Shown here piece after piece: positions 21,815-31,899 of a stretch of 64,000 nucleotides of DNA. The DNA lies in assembly GCA_021234155.1 (NCBI GenBank), contig JAJEKV010000013.1, positions 1,682,487 to 1,746,486 of the forward strand, written 5' to 3'. The notes under the pieces were generated by a model. The model was not told the origin of the DNA, made no database searches, and saw nothing but the letters and a program-made list of their open reading frames with translations. Every line of letters starts with the position of its first letter. The first letter of the stretch is position 1. Source of the stretch: Isoetes taiwanensis. Taxonomy: Eukaryota; Streptophyta; Lycopodiopsida; Isoetales; Isoetaceae. The translations under genes and the position numbers were made by a program.

Positions 21815-24321
21815 ATGTTGGAAATACTCTTGCTGTTTATTGCAGCATTGTCTACAGTGGCAGCAATGCTGTTAGCCATGTGGCACATTTACATACATCT
21901 TCGAAATTACACAGAACCTATCTACCAGCGTTATATTGTGCGCATCATCTTCATGGTTCCTGTAAGTTAGTGTTTTTGGTTTTTGTTTAATTTTTTCTTT
22001 TCTGTCAACCTTACCCTAAAGACTATCTACAGCTTGATCTTCTACCATAATTTGGCTAGGAATAATTTTATCAGTATGCATTTGCAGGTTTATGCGCTCA
22101 TGTCTTTTCTCTCACTTTTGATGAACAGTAAAGCCATCTATTTTAACTCTATACGTGTGAAATGTAAGATGACTATCTATTTTTCCTAGCGATTTAACAA
22201 GGCAGTATAGTTCCTAACCTGAAAAATGCTATTTGTAATGCAGATATGAAGCTTTTGTAATTTACAACTTTCTGTCATTATGCCTTGCTTGGGGTTGGAG
22301 GACCTGGAGCAGTTGTGCAAAGCTTAAGTGGACGTGTTTTAAAGCCTTCCTTCCAGCTAATGGCGTGTTGTTTGCCACCAATACCACTTGATGGGTAATA
22401 AGAACTCTTTTCCATATCTAAAGCTCCTTAATAAATGGAAATCAATCCTGCCGATGTTATTCAGCTGCAATTGAACTTGTTATTTGAAATATGTCTTGAA
22501 GACCATGTGAGTGAAAATTGCCCTAGTTAAGTTAGAAGATAATAAAAAGAAATATACAATAGAGGTGCCATTCTCTGGCCTTTCTTAATTTTATGACTGG
22601 GATCCAATACAGGCTTTTATTCGCGATGCAAGCAGGGCTGTTTGCAATTTGTAATTCTGAAGCCCATTCTGGTGGCAGTTACTTTTGTATTGTATGCTAA
22701 AGACAAAATATGAAGATGGCAACTTCAGCACTAGGCAAAAGCTACTTATATCTCACTATTATTTACACGATATCATATTCATTGGCACTCTATGTGTTGG
22801 TGCTCTTTTAACGTAAGCTTGTAGAGATCTCTTAAGGCCATTTTAAACCAGTTCCAAAGTTTGTCATCATCAAGTCCGTTGTCTTCCTGACATATTGGCA
22901 GGTAATGTTTTCTATATTCTGGTCCATGGTAACTGGTCTCAGATCAACAACCCTAATATTGATTGTCATGAAATTTTTTTCTTATCATAAAAAAGCAGTA
23001 TCAGCTTGTGTTTTGTTGTCAATTGTCTGTCTTGGAGTTCTTTGCTGGCATGTCATGGTTTGCCTGGGGCCTGCTTAATATTATGATGTGCATTCTCAAT
23101 TCTCAGTTGTCGACCATCGTTCATTGAGTTGGCTCTGTCAACATCTTTTTTACTTGGATTATGAAGCAATATTGGGAAGGCTGGAATCAGGCCTCTTGCA
23201 TGGAAGATGTTGGATCATGGAAGTAAGGTCATGTCCGTTCGGACTAAGTAGCAGGAATCTTATACAGTTCATATTATTGTCAAAATTGTTTGCTTGTCAA
23301 AATTGTTTGCACCATTGCAACTTTTGCGGCCTTAGCTAATCTGAATGCAGTTACATGATCATAATATGCAGGTATAAATGCCTGACCTAACAAGCACCAG
23401 AACATTTTTTCATTGGTCTGAACAAGATACAGTATTAGCCTCTGTGGATAAGAAAGAATTGCATGAAGAGATGATGCTTTAATTTCTTGTGCGTAGTTTT
23501 GCATTAGCAATGATTGGAGTATGTTCTTGTCTTTATGATGCTTTTGTGCGTAGGTTTGATTAGTAATGATTGGATTATATTCCTGTCTTTAGGTAACTCA
23601 TAAAATGTATGCATTAATGCTACTGTTAAATGTAATCACTGAGTAGTTCTTTACTTGCAGGGAGTGCTTGTCTTTCTGGCTGCCAAATCTGGATTGATTC
23701 AAAATGCGGATGATGCTGCTTATGTTCAGAATTTCATTATTTGTGTTGAAATGGCCGGAGCAGCAATTGGACATCTATATGCGTTTCCATTTAAAGAATA
23801 TGCAGAAGCAAAAGTAGTAGGTAGTTCTGACGACCTCACTGGTAGTATCACACATGCATTGAACTTTAAAGATGTTGTCTATGACACTGTTCATCAGGTA
23901 CTTCTCCTTCTTGTTTCTCATTGTGGAAGTTTTAATGTTTGAGAATTCCTGGATCATTTTCCAAATTGTTCTGCAGTTTGCTCCAACCTACCATGACTAC
24001 GTGTTATACAGTGATGGTACTCAGGAAAAGTACAGAGCTAGGACGTTTGTGCCTTTGGGGCAAGAGATGGAAACTGTGCGTGCAAGTGCCGCAGGATCCC
24101 ATGTGACACCATATTCAAGCAAGCTCCCGACAAATACTCAATTTCCACTTGCTGAACATTATGAAACGTCATTATTTGATGCATCCCCTAGCAATAATGC
24201 AAACCAGATGTTATCTGCCAGGCCAACATCTGAGATTAAGCAGTCTGCACAAACCAATGCCACAAACGATTTGATGGCAGAACTTTCTCTACATGAATTT
24301 GAGAGGGGTAATATTCTTTAA
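21815..24321 (+). CDS. LAZ1-like: DUF300 / LAZ1-like (TMEM184 family) membrane protein, six exons, indels in exons 3-4
   Basis: This is a multi-pass membrane protein of the organic-solute-transporter-alpha/DUF300 superfamily; plant LAZ1 homologues act at the tonoplast and in cell-death and brassinosteroid phenotypes. Exons as read: 21,815-21,961; 22,088-22,163; 22,244-22,394; 22,613-22,901; 23,661-23,897; 23,977-24,321. All introns are GT..AG. Recognisable segments are YTEPIYQRYIVRIIFMVPVY (exons 1-2, two membrane spans), FLSLCLAWVGGPGAV and SGRVLKPS (exon 3, across a 1-bp slip), LQFVILKPILVAVTFVLYAK and SYLYLTIIYTISYSLALYVL (exon 4), FIICVEMAGAAIGHLYAFPF (exon 5), and VHQFAPTYHDYVLYSDG across exons 5-6, then RTFVPLGQEME. 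Length is about 410 aa, normal for the family. Exons 3-4 need about eight small indels to stay in frame, so the copy is either a pseudogene or misassembled locally. The C-terminus may extend into another exon. Confidence 0.85.
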
Positions 24322-24900
24322 TGCAGTATGGCCAGATTAAGGTTTGGACTGATCTGTCCCAAAGATTGGACTTGCAACTTTTACCCAAAGTCTCTCAGTA
24401 CACCCAAAAATTATCATTTGCAATTTCTTGCCTCAAGAAATAAATTCAAGAGGCATACTAGCAGAATACATGAGCAGTCCTACTTGTGGGCTGTTGTCTA
24501 CTGTTACAATTATTTGTTCCCAGACAGGGAGCGAATGGTCATAATTATTCGCATCCATTCAAGGTTTTGCTGTATATGATTTTTCAAGGTCTGGCTGTAT
24601 ATGATTTCTTTTTTATTAAATGACCTACTGTTCTAAAATTTTGTCCTCAGATATATTGTCTATGAATTTTTTTAGTCGTCAATTCTAGTGTCTATAACTG
24701 CTACATTCCAGTGTATATAACTACAGGGCCCAATGTGGAAGAATAGAAATTGGTGCAGAGATCAAGCTAACGAGCTGATGGAACAACAGTTATATGCTGT
24801 GCACCATGGAGCCGTAAAGATGGCAATGAATGAGCAGCAAATCTCATATGGGTTGTGCATTTGCTAAGGGTACTTACTGTAAGCATTGCTGTATAGGAGG
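24322..24900 (+). other. 3' region of the DUF300 gene, possible last exon at 24,726-24,865
   Basis: ctacag at 24,721-24,726 is a good 3' splice site. It is followed by an open stretch starting GPMWKNRNWCRDQ and ending at TAA about 24,867. If the donor-like GT after 24,308 is used, this could be the true C-terminal exon. Otherwise it is 3' UTR. T-rich sequence with gt/ag signals separates the two. Confidence 0.35.
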
Positions 24901-26180
24901 ATGCTTTGAGTTCTGATGCCAATTTTTGACCCTAGAATTTAAGTTTGAAGGCATTGCCCTCTACTTGTACTGAAGTGTAACTCTGTACATTGGCTTGTGA
25001 GAATGGATGATTTTGATGATCACCTAGTTTGAAGTTGGGCATTTTTTTTTTTCCACAGGGGTTTGCCTTTGAAAAACTTTTTATTGGCTCTTTGGTTTTA
25101 ACCCGCAGAGCCAGCGTGATTCGATGGAACAAGGTTGTTACCCTGATTTTGCCGTCATCTGCCTAGTGATCTGCCTTGCGTGATCAAAAATGATGTAAGA
25201 TTAGTGAAATGTGCGGTAAAAAGCGAAAACTTGAGTTCGGGGTTGGGTCATCGTGTTTAAGAGAGTCCCAGGTATAATGGAATGCAAAACCATTATTTTT
25301 GTGTTGATTCCTTAAAGCTAATCTACTGTCAATTCAGTTGCGCATCATCGGGGAAGCGATTCTCTTAAGAAAATCATGGTGATTTGCTGCACCAAGTCAC
25401 CTTGGATGTCCGTTTAAAACTGGAGAGACAGCTCATCCTCTCTCTTTGACTTGTTCTATTTTCTCATGCCTTATCGCAAGATCTAATCAGCAACATTCTG
25501 GCCATTATCTTAAAAGCACATTCGTGAGCTTTTGTGTCTCATAATTTTAGCACAAATGGCCACTCTCAAGGCTCTTAACGTGCTCTCAAGGCTAAAACAT
25601 GCCAATAATGAATGCCATGACATTAGCATTTGGATTGTGATTGAGAAGATGACAATTGGCCATTATTCTCAAGGGTTGACATTCCATTTAGACTGTGATT
25701 GAGAAGATGGCATTTTGAGTGATGTTGTACACTTCTTTTTAGGGCACATCTCTACTAGGTCATTTCACGATCAGACTTTACTACGTGACAATCCCAGTTA
25801 TGAAATTTCCCATCCCCATTATCCTCTTTGAAAATAGTTTTAGCTGAGATGGCAAGGCTGCCTTTAAAATCTTTAGAAGTAGTGAAGGACTTTCAAATTG
25901 CGGAGTAATTTGGGTTTGTCTTTTAGCAAGAAACGTTTGTTTTGTAGTAAACAAATTTTTATCCTGTAGCACAGGCATAAGATCATGAAATCAGGCTCCA
26001 ATAGAAATGCTCATAGTTTAGGGCTCTTGCGGCGTCTTTGTGTGGCAAAGTAAAAGTTGAGTTCGAGTCGTAATGGGAATCTGCCTTAGTTTTTAATGGT
26101 TATTTTTTGTAGTTACACGATCTTTTCTACTGGTCTGAAAATTAAAGTCGAAGTACTAATGTTAACAAAGTTTAATCACA
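24900..26180. other. Intergenic, no gene seen
   Basis: AT-rich sequence with only short, featureless ORFs. A Pol III B-box-like agttcgagtc at ~26,053 lacks a convincing A box. The 25,560-25,700 stretch repeats short phrases (for example gattgagaagatg twice), suggesting local duplication. Confidence 0.4.
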
Positions 26181-26192
26181 TTGCATGGACCT

Positions 26193-26300
26193 ATCTTCAT
26201 GGCTTAGGTGGTGCCTAAAGTTGGTATCAATGTTTATTCAACAGTGCCATGAAGAACAAACATTGATACCAACTTTAGGCACCACCTAAGCCATGAAGAT
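26193..26300. ncRNA. Perfect 43-bp inverted repeat; candidate MIRNA-type or siRNA hairpin
   Basis: Arms 26,193-26,235 and 26,258-26,300 are exact reverse complements over 43 bp, around a 22-nt loop. After a 2-bp mismatch the stem extends by ggac/gtcc (26,187-26,190 and 26,303-26,306). A transcript of either strand would fold into a ~110-nt hairpin. I do not recognise a known miRNA. No flanking target-site duplication or MITE family motif was seen. Perfect pairing is what a young MIRNA locus or a recent template-switch palindrome would show. Transcription is not demonstrated. Confidence 0.5.
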
Positions 26301-26309
26301 GTGTCCAGG

Positions 26310-26930
26310 ACAACATAATTGCAAAGTTCTTAAACAAGGTGCAAAAAGTGGAAGTTCTCCAAAAGGGGCTTATCTGAAAGAGCTAAAATTCTGCATCAAT
26401 GGATCTAATTCTACCCGATATGTGGAACACAAACAAAAAAAATACAAAGAATGAATAAGAAAGGGATGCAAGAAAACAATCCTATTGAAAAGGAAGAAAA
26501 GACGGCAAAGTAGTTTACAAGAATAGGAAATAAGATTTGACTAGTCCGAGCATCGTTATGGTATTCTTTACAGAAATATAAAAACATGAGGAAAGTGGTT
26601 TAACTAATATTCCTAGCTTCTGAATGGAACACTAGAAGATGGCGCAATAGAGGTTATGGGGAAATACCTTGTTATACAAGAAATTTATCGCGGCTGCCAA
26701 GGCCGCCGCGAACATTTCTCTTATTCAAAACTGTGCAGTTGGACCCTAATTAATGTCCAACATTTTCTTCTGCAATAGCCAAGTGATTCTGGATTGATGT
26801 GAAGAACTTCGTAGGATCTTATGTTCTAACTCTAATTTAGAAATTACAAAGTACAATATTTAGTTTAGTCTTTTAAAAAGTTAGCGAAATACTTTTTGCT
26901 ATTGAAGGTTCATGTGTTAACAAACATCAA
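26310..26930. other. Intergenic, no gene seen
   Basis: AT-rich sequence with no ORF or structural signal I can support. A short GC patch (gcggctgccaaggccgccgcg, ~26,690) stands out but has no further features. Confidence 0.4.
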
Positions 26931-26933
26931 ACA

Positions 26934-27151
26934 TCAAGTAGAATTATCAGTTTGCTGAACTGAAGATGCCTCATCATCACTAGAATGATATTTTTGCGAA
27001 TAATATAAATTACGAAATAAATCCAAGAGGAGCTCCAATATAGCATCTCTCGAGACAAAGGCTGGTGAATTACCAAAGGCGCTCATCCACCAGCCATAAA
27101 AGTCATCTAGATTTAGCTCAATAACGTAGTCTTCTTTCATCCGTGCCATCT
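26934..27151 (-). CDS. Exon-like ORF of unknown function
   Basis: This open 71-codon frame on the minus strand starts ATG at 27,149 and ends TAG at 26,934. Immediately upstream (minus sense) is tttgcag, a strong 3' splice site, so it may be a terminal exon starting at 27,151. The translation is acidic and well mixed (MKEDYVIELNLDDFYGWW, then RDAILELLLDLFRNLYYSQ), with an amphipathic helix-like leucine spacing and an acidic SSDDE tail. It reads like real protein, but I recognise no family. No partner exon was found upstream. Confidence 0.4.
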
Positions 27152-27246
27152 CTGCAAATGAAACAAGGTGCTGCGCACGGAGGGTTGCCCGTCGGTGGCC
27201 TGAGGGTGTGTCTGCTTGGTTTTTATTTTGTTGTTTTTTATTTCAG

Positions 27247-27398
27247 AAATCAAGGCACAGGTGCAGAGCAGTGAAGAACACAATGCCATGCTTAATGAGA
27301 AGATTCATAAATTACAAGATGAGCTGATCTCAAAATCGTTGGAAACATCTTATGTGGAGAAAGAGAAGCTGGAACTCGAGCAACAAATTCAGGGATAG
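27247..27398 (+). CDS. Coiled-coil exon-like fragment
   Basis: After tttatttcag (27,237-27,246) an open frame gives EIKAQVQSSEEHNAMLNEKI, then HKLQDELISKSLE and KEKLELEQQIQG, ending TAG at 27,396-27,398. The heptad-like pattern and charge are typical of a coiled coil. It has the acceptor of an internal exon but no donor before the stop, so it may be an orphan exon or gene fragment. Its neighbour on the other strand is a second exon-like ORF only 95 bp away. Confidence 0.4.
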
Positions 27399-27399
27399 A

Positions 27400-27835
27400 C
27401 ACAAGGCATCTGCTTGACAGATTGTCCAAGAAACCTATTCTACCATCGCATCAACTGAAAAGAAAATCCAATATTAAGACTACTAACACTCCCAAGCTGC
27501 TTAACATCCTTATTATCCATGATGTTCTCTCCACATTATATAAGCCATGACAAGTAGCTGACCTGGATACAACCCTTAAGAAATGGGGCCGAAAACTCTT
27601 ACGCACGCTTGCTCCCTGACATCCTCTATGAAATCAAAAACATCATAAAGAACACAGACGACATCTTCAGAAGGTGAATCCTCTAGCCAAATGGTCTTGT
27701 ATAAAAGTCATCAGGAAAATACTCGGGACAAGCACCACCCACACAGTTCAGTATATGAATAATTCTGCTGCTTCTAAGAATATAATCATCCCTGGGGTGA
27801 TCCTACATGGCGAAACCCAAAAATTTTGACGCTAG
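27400..27835. other. Intergenic, no gene seen
   Basis: A/C-rich spacer between the coiled-coil fragment and a TATA-like box. No feature supported. Confidence 0.4.
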
Positions 27836-27839
27836 CTAC

Positions 27840-27847
27840 TATAAAAG
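27840..27847 (+). promoter_or_regulatory. TATA box candidate
   Basis: TATAAAAG lies about 230 bp upstream of an ATG at 28,078. The intervening sequence is a plausible GC-richer 5' UTR. Confidence 0.35.
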
Positions 27848-28077
27848 AATGTACCTGCAAAAGCACTATAATCGCTCTTCGATCTCGGCGAGCTAAGCTA
27901 TGGTGGTTTTCCAATTTACACAAAGACGGGCCTTATTCTAACGCCCCCAACACCGAGAAGCGGGTTTTTCTTATAAGCTTGAAGAACAGCCTTTCACCCT
28001 AGTCCGAAGCTTCGAAACGACGAAGAAAAAGCAGAAAAAACCCATCTTTATCTGCTGCAAAACGCTCGATTCCGGCG

Positions 28078-28380
28078 ATGGATCATCTCCTGCAGACTGT
28101 GAGCTCGACTCTTCGTCGGATTCCGTCCTCGTAAGCCTTTCTTTCTTGCCTTTCCTTACTTCTTGTAATCCCAATTTGAGAAGAATGCATTGCATTCTGG
28201 CCGCAAAAGCGAGTTCCTTTCATGTTAGATCAAACCGATGATAAACCGCCTATTCGTTTTGAAGGGAGCTCGGCTTCTAATGTACTTAAGAGACTCTATG
28301 ATCAGAGAAGGGAAAGAAAATATTCAGCAGATTAAGCAAGAAAAGGTCTGCGATGAGCCTGCTGTTTGTGCAATAGACCA
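28078..28380 (+). CDS. Candidate first two exons of an unknown plant gene
   Basis: Exon 1 (28,078-28,130) would encode MDHLLQTVSSTLRRIPS before the donor gtaagc. A second coding-like block from about 28,229 (after gttag) reads QTDDKPPIRFEGSSASNVLK, then RLYDQRRERK; after a 1-base slip at the A-run near 28,317 it continues NIQQIKQEKVCDEPAVC up to a donor-like gtatga at 28,383. Composition and splice signals look genuine. However, exon phases do not match without another indel. I do not recognise the protein. It may be a decayed gene start or one damaged by sequence errors. Confidence 0.35.
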
Positions 28381-28399
28381 AGGTATGATCTGCGCTTTG

Positions 28400-28900
28400 A
28401 ATCTTTGTGAAATTTGGGTCCGGACTATTATTAAATCGGACAATTTTGAGCACAATCCCTACGTTGTAACAGGCAAAGGAACAAGGACTCAAACAGCAAT
28501 TTCAAGCCGATTCACAAGCCAAACATAGTTAATCCCCTTTTGAGACTTACGCACAAATTATTGTCGAAGCAAAGCGGAGAAAAATTTTGGTAATATGAGC
28601 TTCGGGACCAAATTAATGGACAGACGGAACCGAGGAAGCTCACGAGGAGAAGCCATACCCAGATCCACAAAGCTAGCAGCACTTCTGAGAAAGAATCCCT
28701 ATTTCGCAAATTTACACCCTTGGACCAAAATACTGGTGAAATCCGAAACCCCAGGCCATCTCAGAATGAGCTATACCGCTCTTGCAATTTGTGCTGCCAT
28801 ATTCATCAAATCCGCGGGCGGTTGGGTTATCCGATCTCACACCGCTCCCAAGAACAGGCCCGCCCGTTTACCTCCAACATCGAGGTTTTAGTAGGTCACC
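28400..28900 (+). other. Unassigned ORF-containing stretch
   Basis: Two overlapping ORFs (28,595-28,891 and 28,720-28,935, plus) have no domain I recognise. One has a basic N-terminus. They could be downstream exons of the candidate gene above or chance ORFs. Confidence 0.25.
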
Positions 28901-28990
28901 AAAGATATCCTAGAGATATTCTAGGATATACCTAGGATATGCCAAAAGCCCACATAAACAAGGGTTTGCCCCCCTAGGGGCAACCCAAAA
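28901..28990. repeat. Small palindromic cluster
   Basis: The sequence tatcctag-agatatt-ctaggata (8-bp stem) is followed by further ctaggata copies. A second palindrome at 28,962-28,986 has gggtttgccc facing ggggcaaccc. The latter resembles palindromes at 39,420-39,440 and 55,725-55,744. This could be the end of a MITE. Confidence 0.4.
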
Positions 28991-29355
28991 ATATAATTCC
29001 ACAGATGCATTATACCAAGAGTAAGGAGCATTGGTTCCTAAATAATAAAGAAAGAAACCATGGTTTATAAACAATATATTTGCAGCATGTTGTATCGAAT
29101 TTTTTCACTTAATTTCTTGTTATTAATTTTTTGTGACTTCTAACAGCACTACTCCTATTTATCCGATGTCTATGAACTGCTTAAAGAGCATTAATGTCGA
29201 TGTGGCATTTGATCTTATAACACTATTTCATAGCCCTAGATTAATGGTTGCAATAATGTAGATCCAAATTCAATGAAATTGGATTGAACTACATATATCT
29301 ATTAACAATTATAAAAAGCCAAAACAACTCACTGTTGTCTTTTGTGTGAATTCCC
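28991..29355. other. Intergenic, no gene seen
   Basis: AT-rich sequence, no supported feature. Confidence 0.4.
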
Positions 29356-29358
29356 TAA

Positions 29359-30233
29359 TTAAGTTGTTTGGTTTTTCCATTCCCCAATATTCTCACACCC
29401 CTTCAACTCATTGAAGTGCTTATGATGTTGTTCTTTATCATGGCTACTAGAAACACTAGAACCATCATCAAAGGAAACTAAGTTGTAGATAAGGGGATTA
29501 ACAATGGGGCTAGTAGATTTATTAGCTTTTTGCATATTATTGCCACTGCGAACACCCAACAGATGTTCTTCTGAATACCGCTCCATAGCTCTGATCTGCT
29601 GAAACCATTGAAGGCATGTCAAACATTCACTAGCGCAAGAAATTTCATGCATGTGTGTTGTGCCACCTGAATTTGCATCTTCGAGCACATGCTTATTTCA
29701 TCAAACTTGCCTACATGTAATAGCATTCTGCCAATATCCAATATGCCAGATATTTAAGGCGAGATGATTTCGTTAACCTAGGGATGAGCTCCATTACAAA
29801 TGTAACAATTGTCTTTACCAAATCATTGAGTGGCCATAGAAATGAAATGTAATATTGGGGTCCACTTATTGGAGTTGCTTCTTCCGCCATGTTGCAGAAG
29901 CTTGTTAAGCAACTGTGAACCCTCTCACCAATGTTTGGATTAATGTAGAAGCTGTCATAGTATGGCTTTGCTGCATTTATGAATGAGGTGATATGGTCCT
30001 GCATCATTTCAATATTTCCATCATGTACTGCACTTCGATGTAATATAATCAATTCCTCTAATTCATCATCTTTGTCCTTTTTTTGTTCTTTCCTTTCAAC
30101 AAACCCGCGCCTCATTATCAAATTACCCAATACATGGTAGTATAACTTTGTTAGTCTAGGGATTAGCTGCATTATAGAACTTAAAGTTGTCTTTACTAAA
30201 TCATTGGGCGGCCATAGAAATGAAAGGTAGTAT
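29359..30233 (-). pseudogene. Unknown ORF pair with an internal duplication
   Basis: The minus-strand frame is open from about 30,233 to a stop at 29,711 (ATG at 30,172), and a second ORF follows in another frame (29,688-29,359). The first contains the repeated block YYLSFLWPPNDLVKT...LIPRLTK (30,230-30,150) and YYISFLWPLNDLVKT...LIPRLTK (29,860-29,780). Between them is a lysine/aspartate/glutamate-rich segment (KEQKKDKDDELEEL) and a helix-rich stretch. AYWILAECYYM at the end is TPR-like, and after a frameshift VGKFDEISMCSKM would continue it. No family is recognised. I take it as one gene broken by a frameshift near 29,700, or exons of a larger gene. Confidence 0.45.
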
Positions 30234-30239
30234 TACATG

Positions 30240-31290
30240 GTCTTCTACTGATCTTCGAAAGGAACACAGGACGTGAAATATTTAATGGTCATATATTCTC
30301 TAATCTAGGTTGTCGAGGTGTACCATGGCTTAGTAGACTACAGGAGAACATGCCTTGGTCTCTATGGAGGGTAAAAACATATTCTATTCTATGCTTAACC
30401 CTCGGGATTAATGGAATAACCATGTGGGGCATAAATTTAATGGTGGCATTACAATAGTATATGGCATGAGCAACGGTTTATGAAACCTGTAAAATAAAGA
30501 GTTTGAGCATCCTTAAATAGGGGCTCCGCGACGTGGCTGAGCCACGATTCTAGAGGCGAGGGAACCATCGAATGCGGACTTGCAACAGGCCGGATCCGCT
30601 CTTCGGCAGACCCATCTGTGCCCTGTAGTGTCACTACGTGTTCTTACCACCTGGGCAAAGCAAAACAAAAGAGGCGATGCCTCTGCAGACCAGATTGCAT
30701 AGAGAAGGAAGAACTGGATAAGCTGGGAAGATTGAACAGAGAGAGAAGAAGTTGATGATTTGAGAAGGGGATGTATTTCAGTAGATGCCTTGGTGGCAAA
30801 GTCAGCTGTAAAAAATATAGATAGAGAAACGTTTACCATGACTGATAAGCTTTCTATTAAACCAGGTGTCCTAGAATGCTAAGAGCTCATCCCGTACCCT
30901 TGAATTTGCTAAATTTATTCTCTCTAGAAACTATGTGACTCAACTCTGGATAAGCTCGGGATGCTTACTCGACGCTGGCAGATTAATAGAGATTGCAGTA
31001 GCAATTTAGAGGACACCTCGTCAATCAGTTTAAGAAACCCCTTTTTTTATTTATTTTGGGTAGACACAGTGCACTGTTAGTGCCTGCGATGAAACGAAAA
31101 GCTGAAGATTTGCACGAGTTGTCTACTAATCTACTATGTTTAAGCTTTTAAGCTTGAATCGATTGCAAATGATGCAGAGAACAAAAGCCCAATTCGTTTT
31201 AAAGGAATGCACTTTTAGCTATGATTCTATACCTAGCCTGAGTGGCAAACATGAATGCTCCAATCGATAGTTTTATGGGAAGAAGTAATC
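30240..31290. other. Intergenic with weak ORFs
   Basis: Minus-strand ORFs 30,449-30,634 and 30,513-30,839 overlap in different frames and show no domain. A GC-richer patch at 30,525-30,660 has a short hairpin (cgtggctgagccacg, ~30,531). No function is supported. Confidence 0.3.
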
Positions 31291-31293
31291 AAT

Positions 31294-31425
31294 TCAGGGA
31301 AGCATTTGCAAAACTGCCATGGCTGTGTCGCCATAGTCAGTGCCAGCAGCGGCCCAATCCATTGCCCTTTTTGCTTCTGTTTGCGCTTCCATAGCTTGCT
31401 TCCAAGAAAGGCATGATCCCAGGAC
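31294..31425 (-). CDS. Candidate terminal exon, small protein of unknown function
   Basis: Downstream (minus sense) of the acceptor cacccag lies a clean 43-codon frame: VLGSCLSWKQAMEAQTEAKR, then AMDWAAAGTDYGDTAMAVLQ and MLP, then TGA at 31,296-31,294. The frame is also open upstream, with an ATG at 31,443, so a 49-residue protein without splicing is possible. Composition (Ala-rich, amphipathic, no low complexity) is convincingly protein-like. Further upstream on the same strand a TATA-like ttatataag lies near 31,660 and a donor-like gtaagt near 31,610. I do not recognise the family. Confidence 0.45.
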   Translation of the reverse strand, partial: VLGSCLSWKQAMEAQTEAKRAMDWAAAGTDYGDTAMAVLQMLP

Positions 31426-31749
31426 CTGGGTGAACCGAAGCATTCCACACAAAACCACCAGAGTCAGTTCATTTTGCAGGTTTATCTTCCTTTCAATTCT
31501 GAGGCAAGGAATACACAGATCGATTTTTGGAACAGAAAAAAGAAGAAGAAGAGCAACAAAAGGATTACTTCAAATTCAGAAGAAATGTACTTACTTCCAA
31601 CGAATTGAAGCAGAGTAAGTTCGTGCAAAGACGAAAGCTTAAGAATTCAAGCACAGCTTCTTATATAACTGATCCAATACTTACAGACATCCAAAAATCT
31701 AAGCTTCCGCTAGCCACTGTTGCAGGAAGATTGACACTTTATAGGCATG

Positions 31750-31888
31750 CAACGAATTCCCAAATGCCGTTTGTCAAACTACGCCCAAACGAATTCCCAA
31801 AGTGTCGTCTGTCAAAGCTCGAAATATCTTCGCGGACAGTTGTCTGCCAGACAAACGCTCGAAATATCTTCGCGGACAGTTGTCTGCC
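31750..31888. repeat. Short duplicated segments
   Basis: A 32-bp sequence beginning gctcgaaatatcttcgcgg occurs at 31,817-31,848 and 31,857-31,888 (40-bp period). Just before, aacgaattcccaaa occurs twice (from 31,751 and 31,788). Both read as local tandem duplications. Confidence 0.75.
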
Positions 31889-31899
31889 CACCCGTGGTT

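Noticed and set aside
26040-26070. tRNA gene suggested by agttcgagtc
   Set aside because: No acceptor stem, anticodon arm or proper A box around it.
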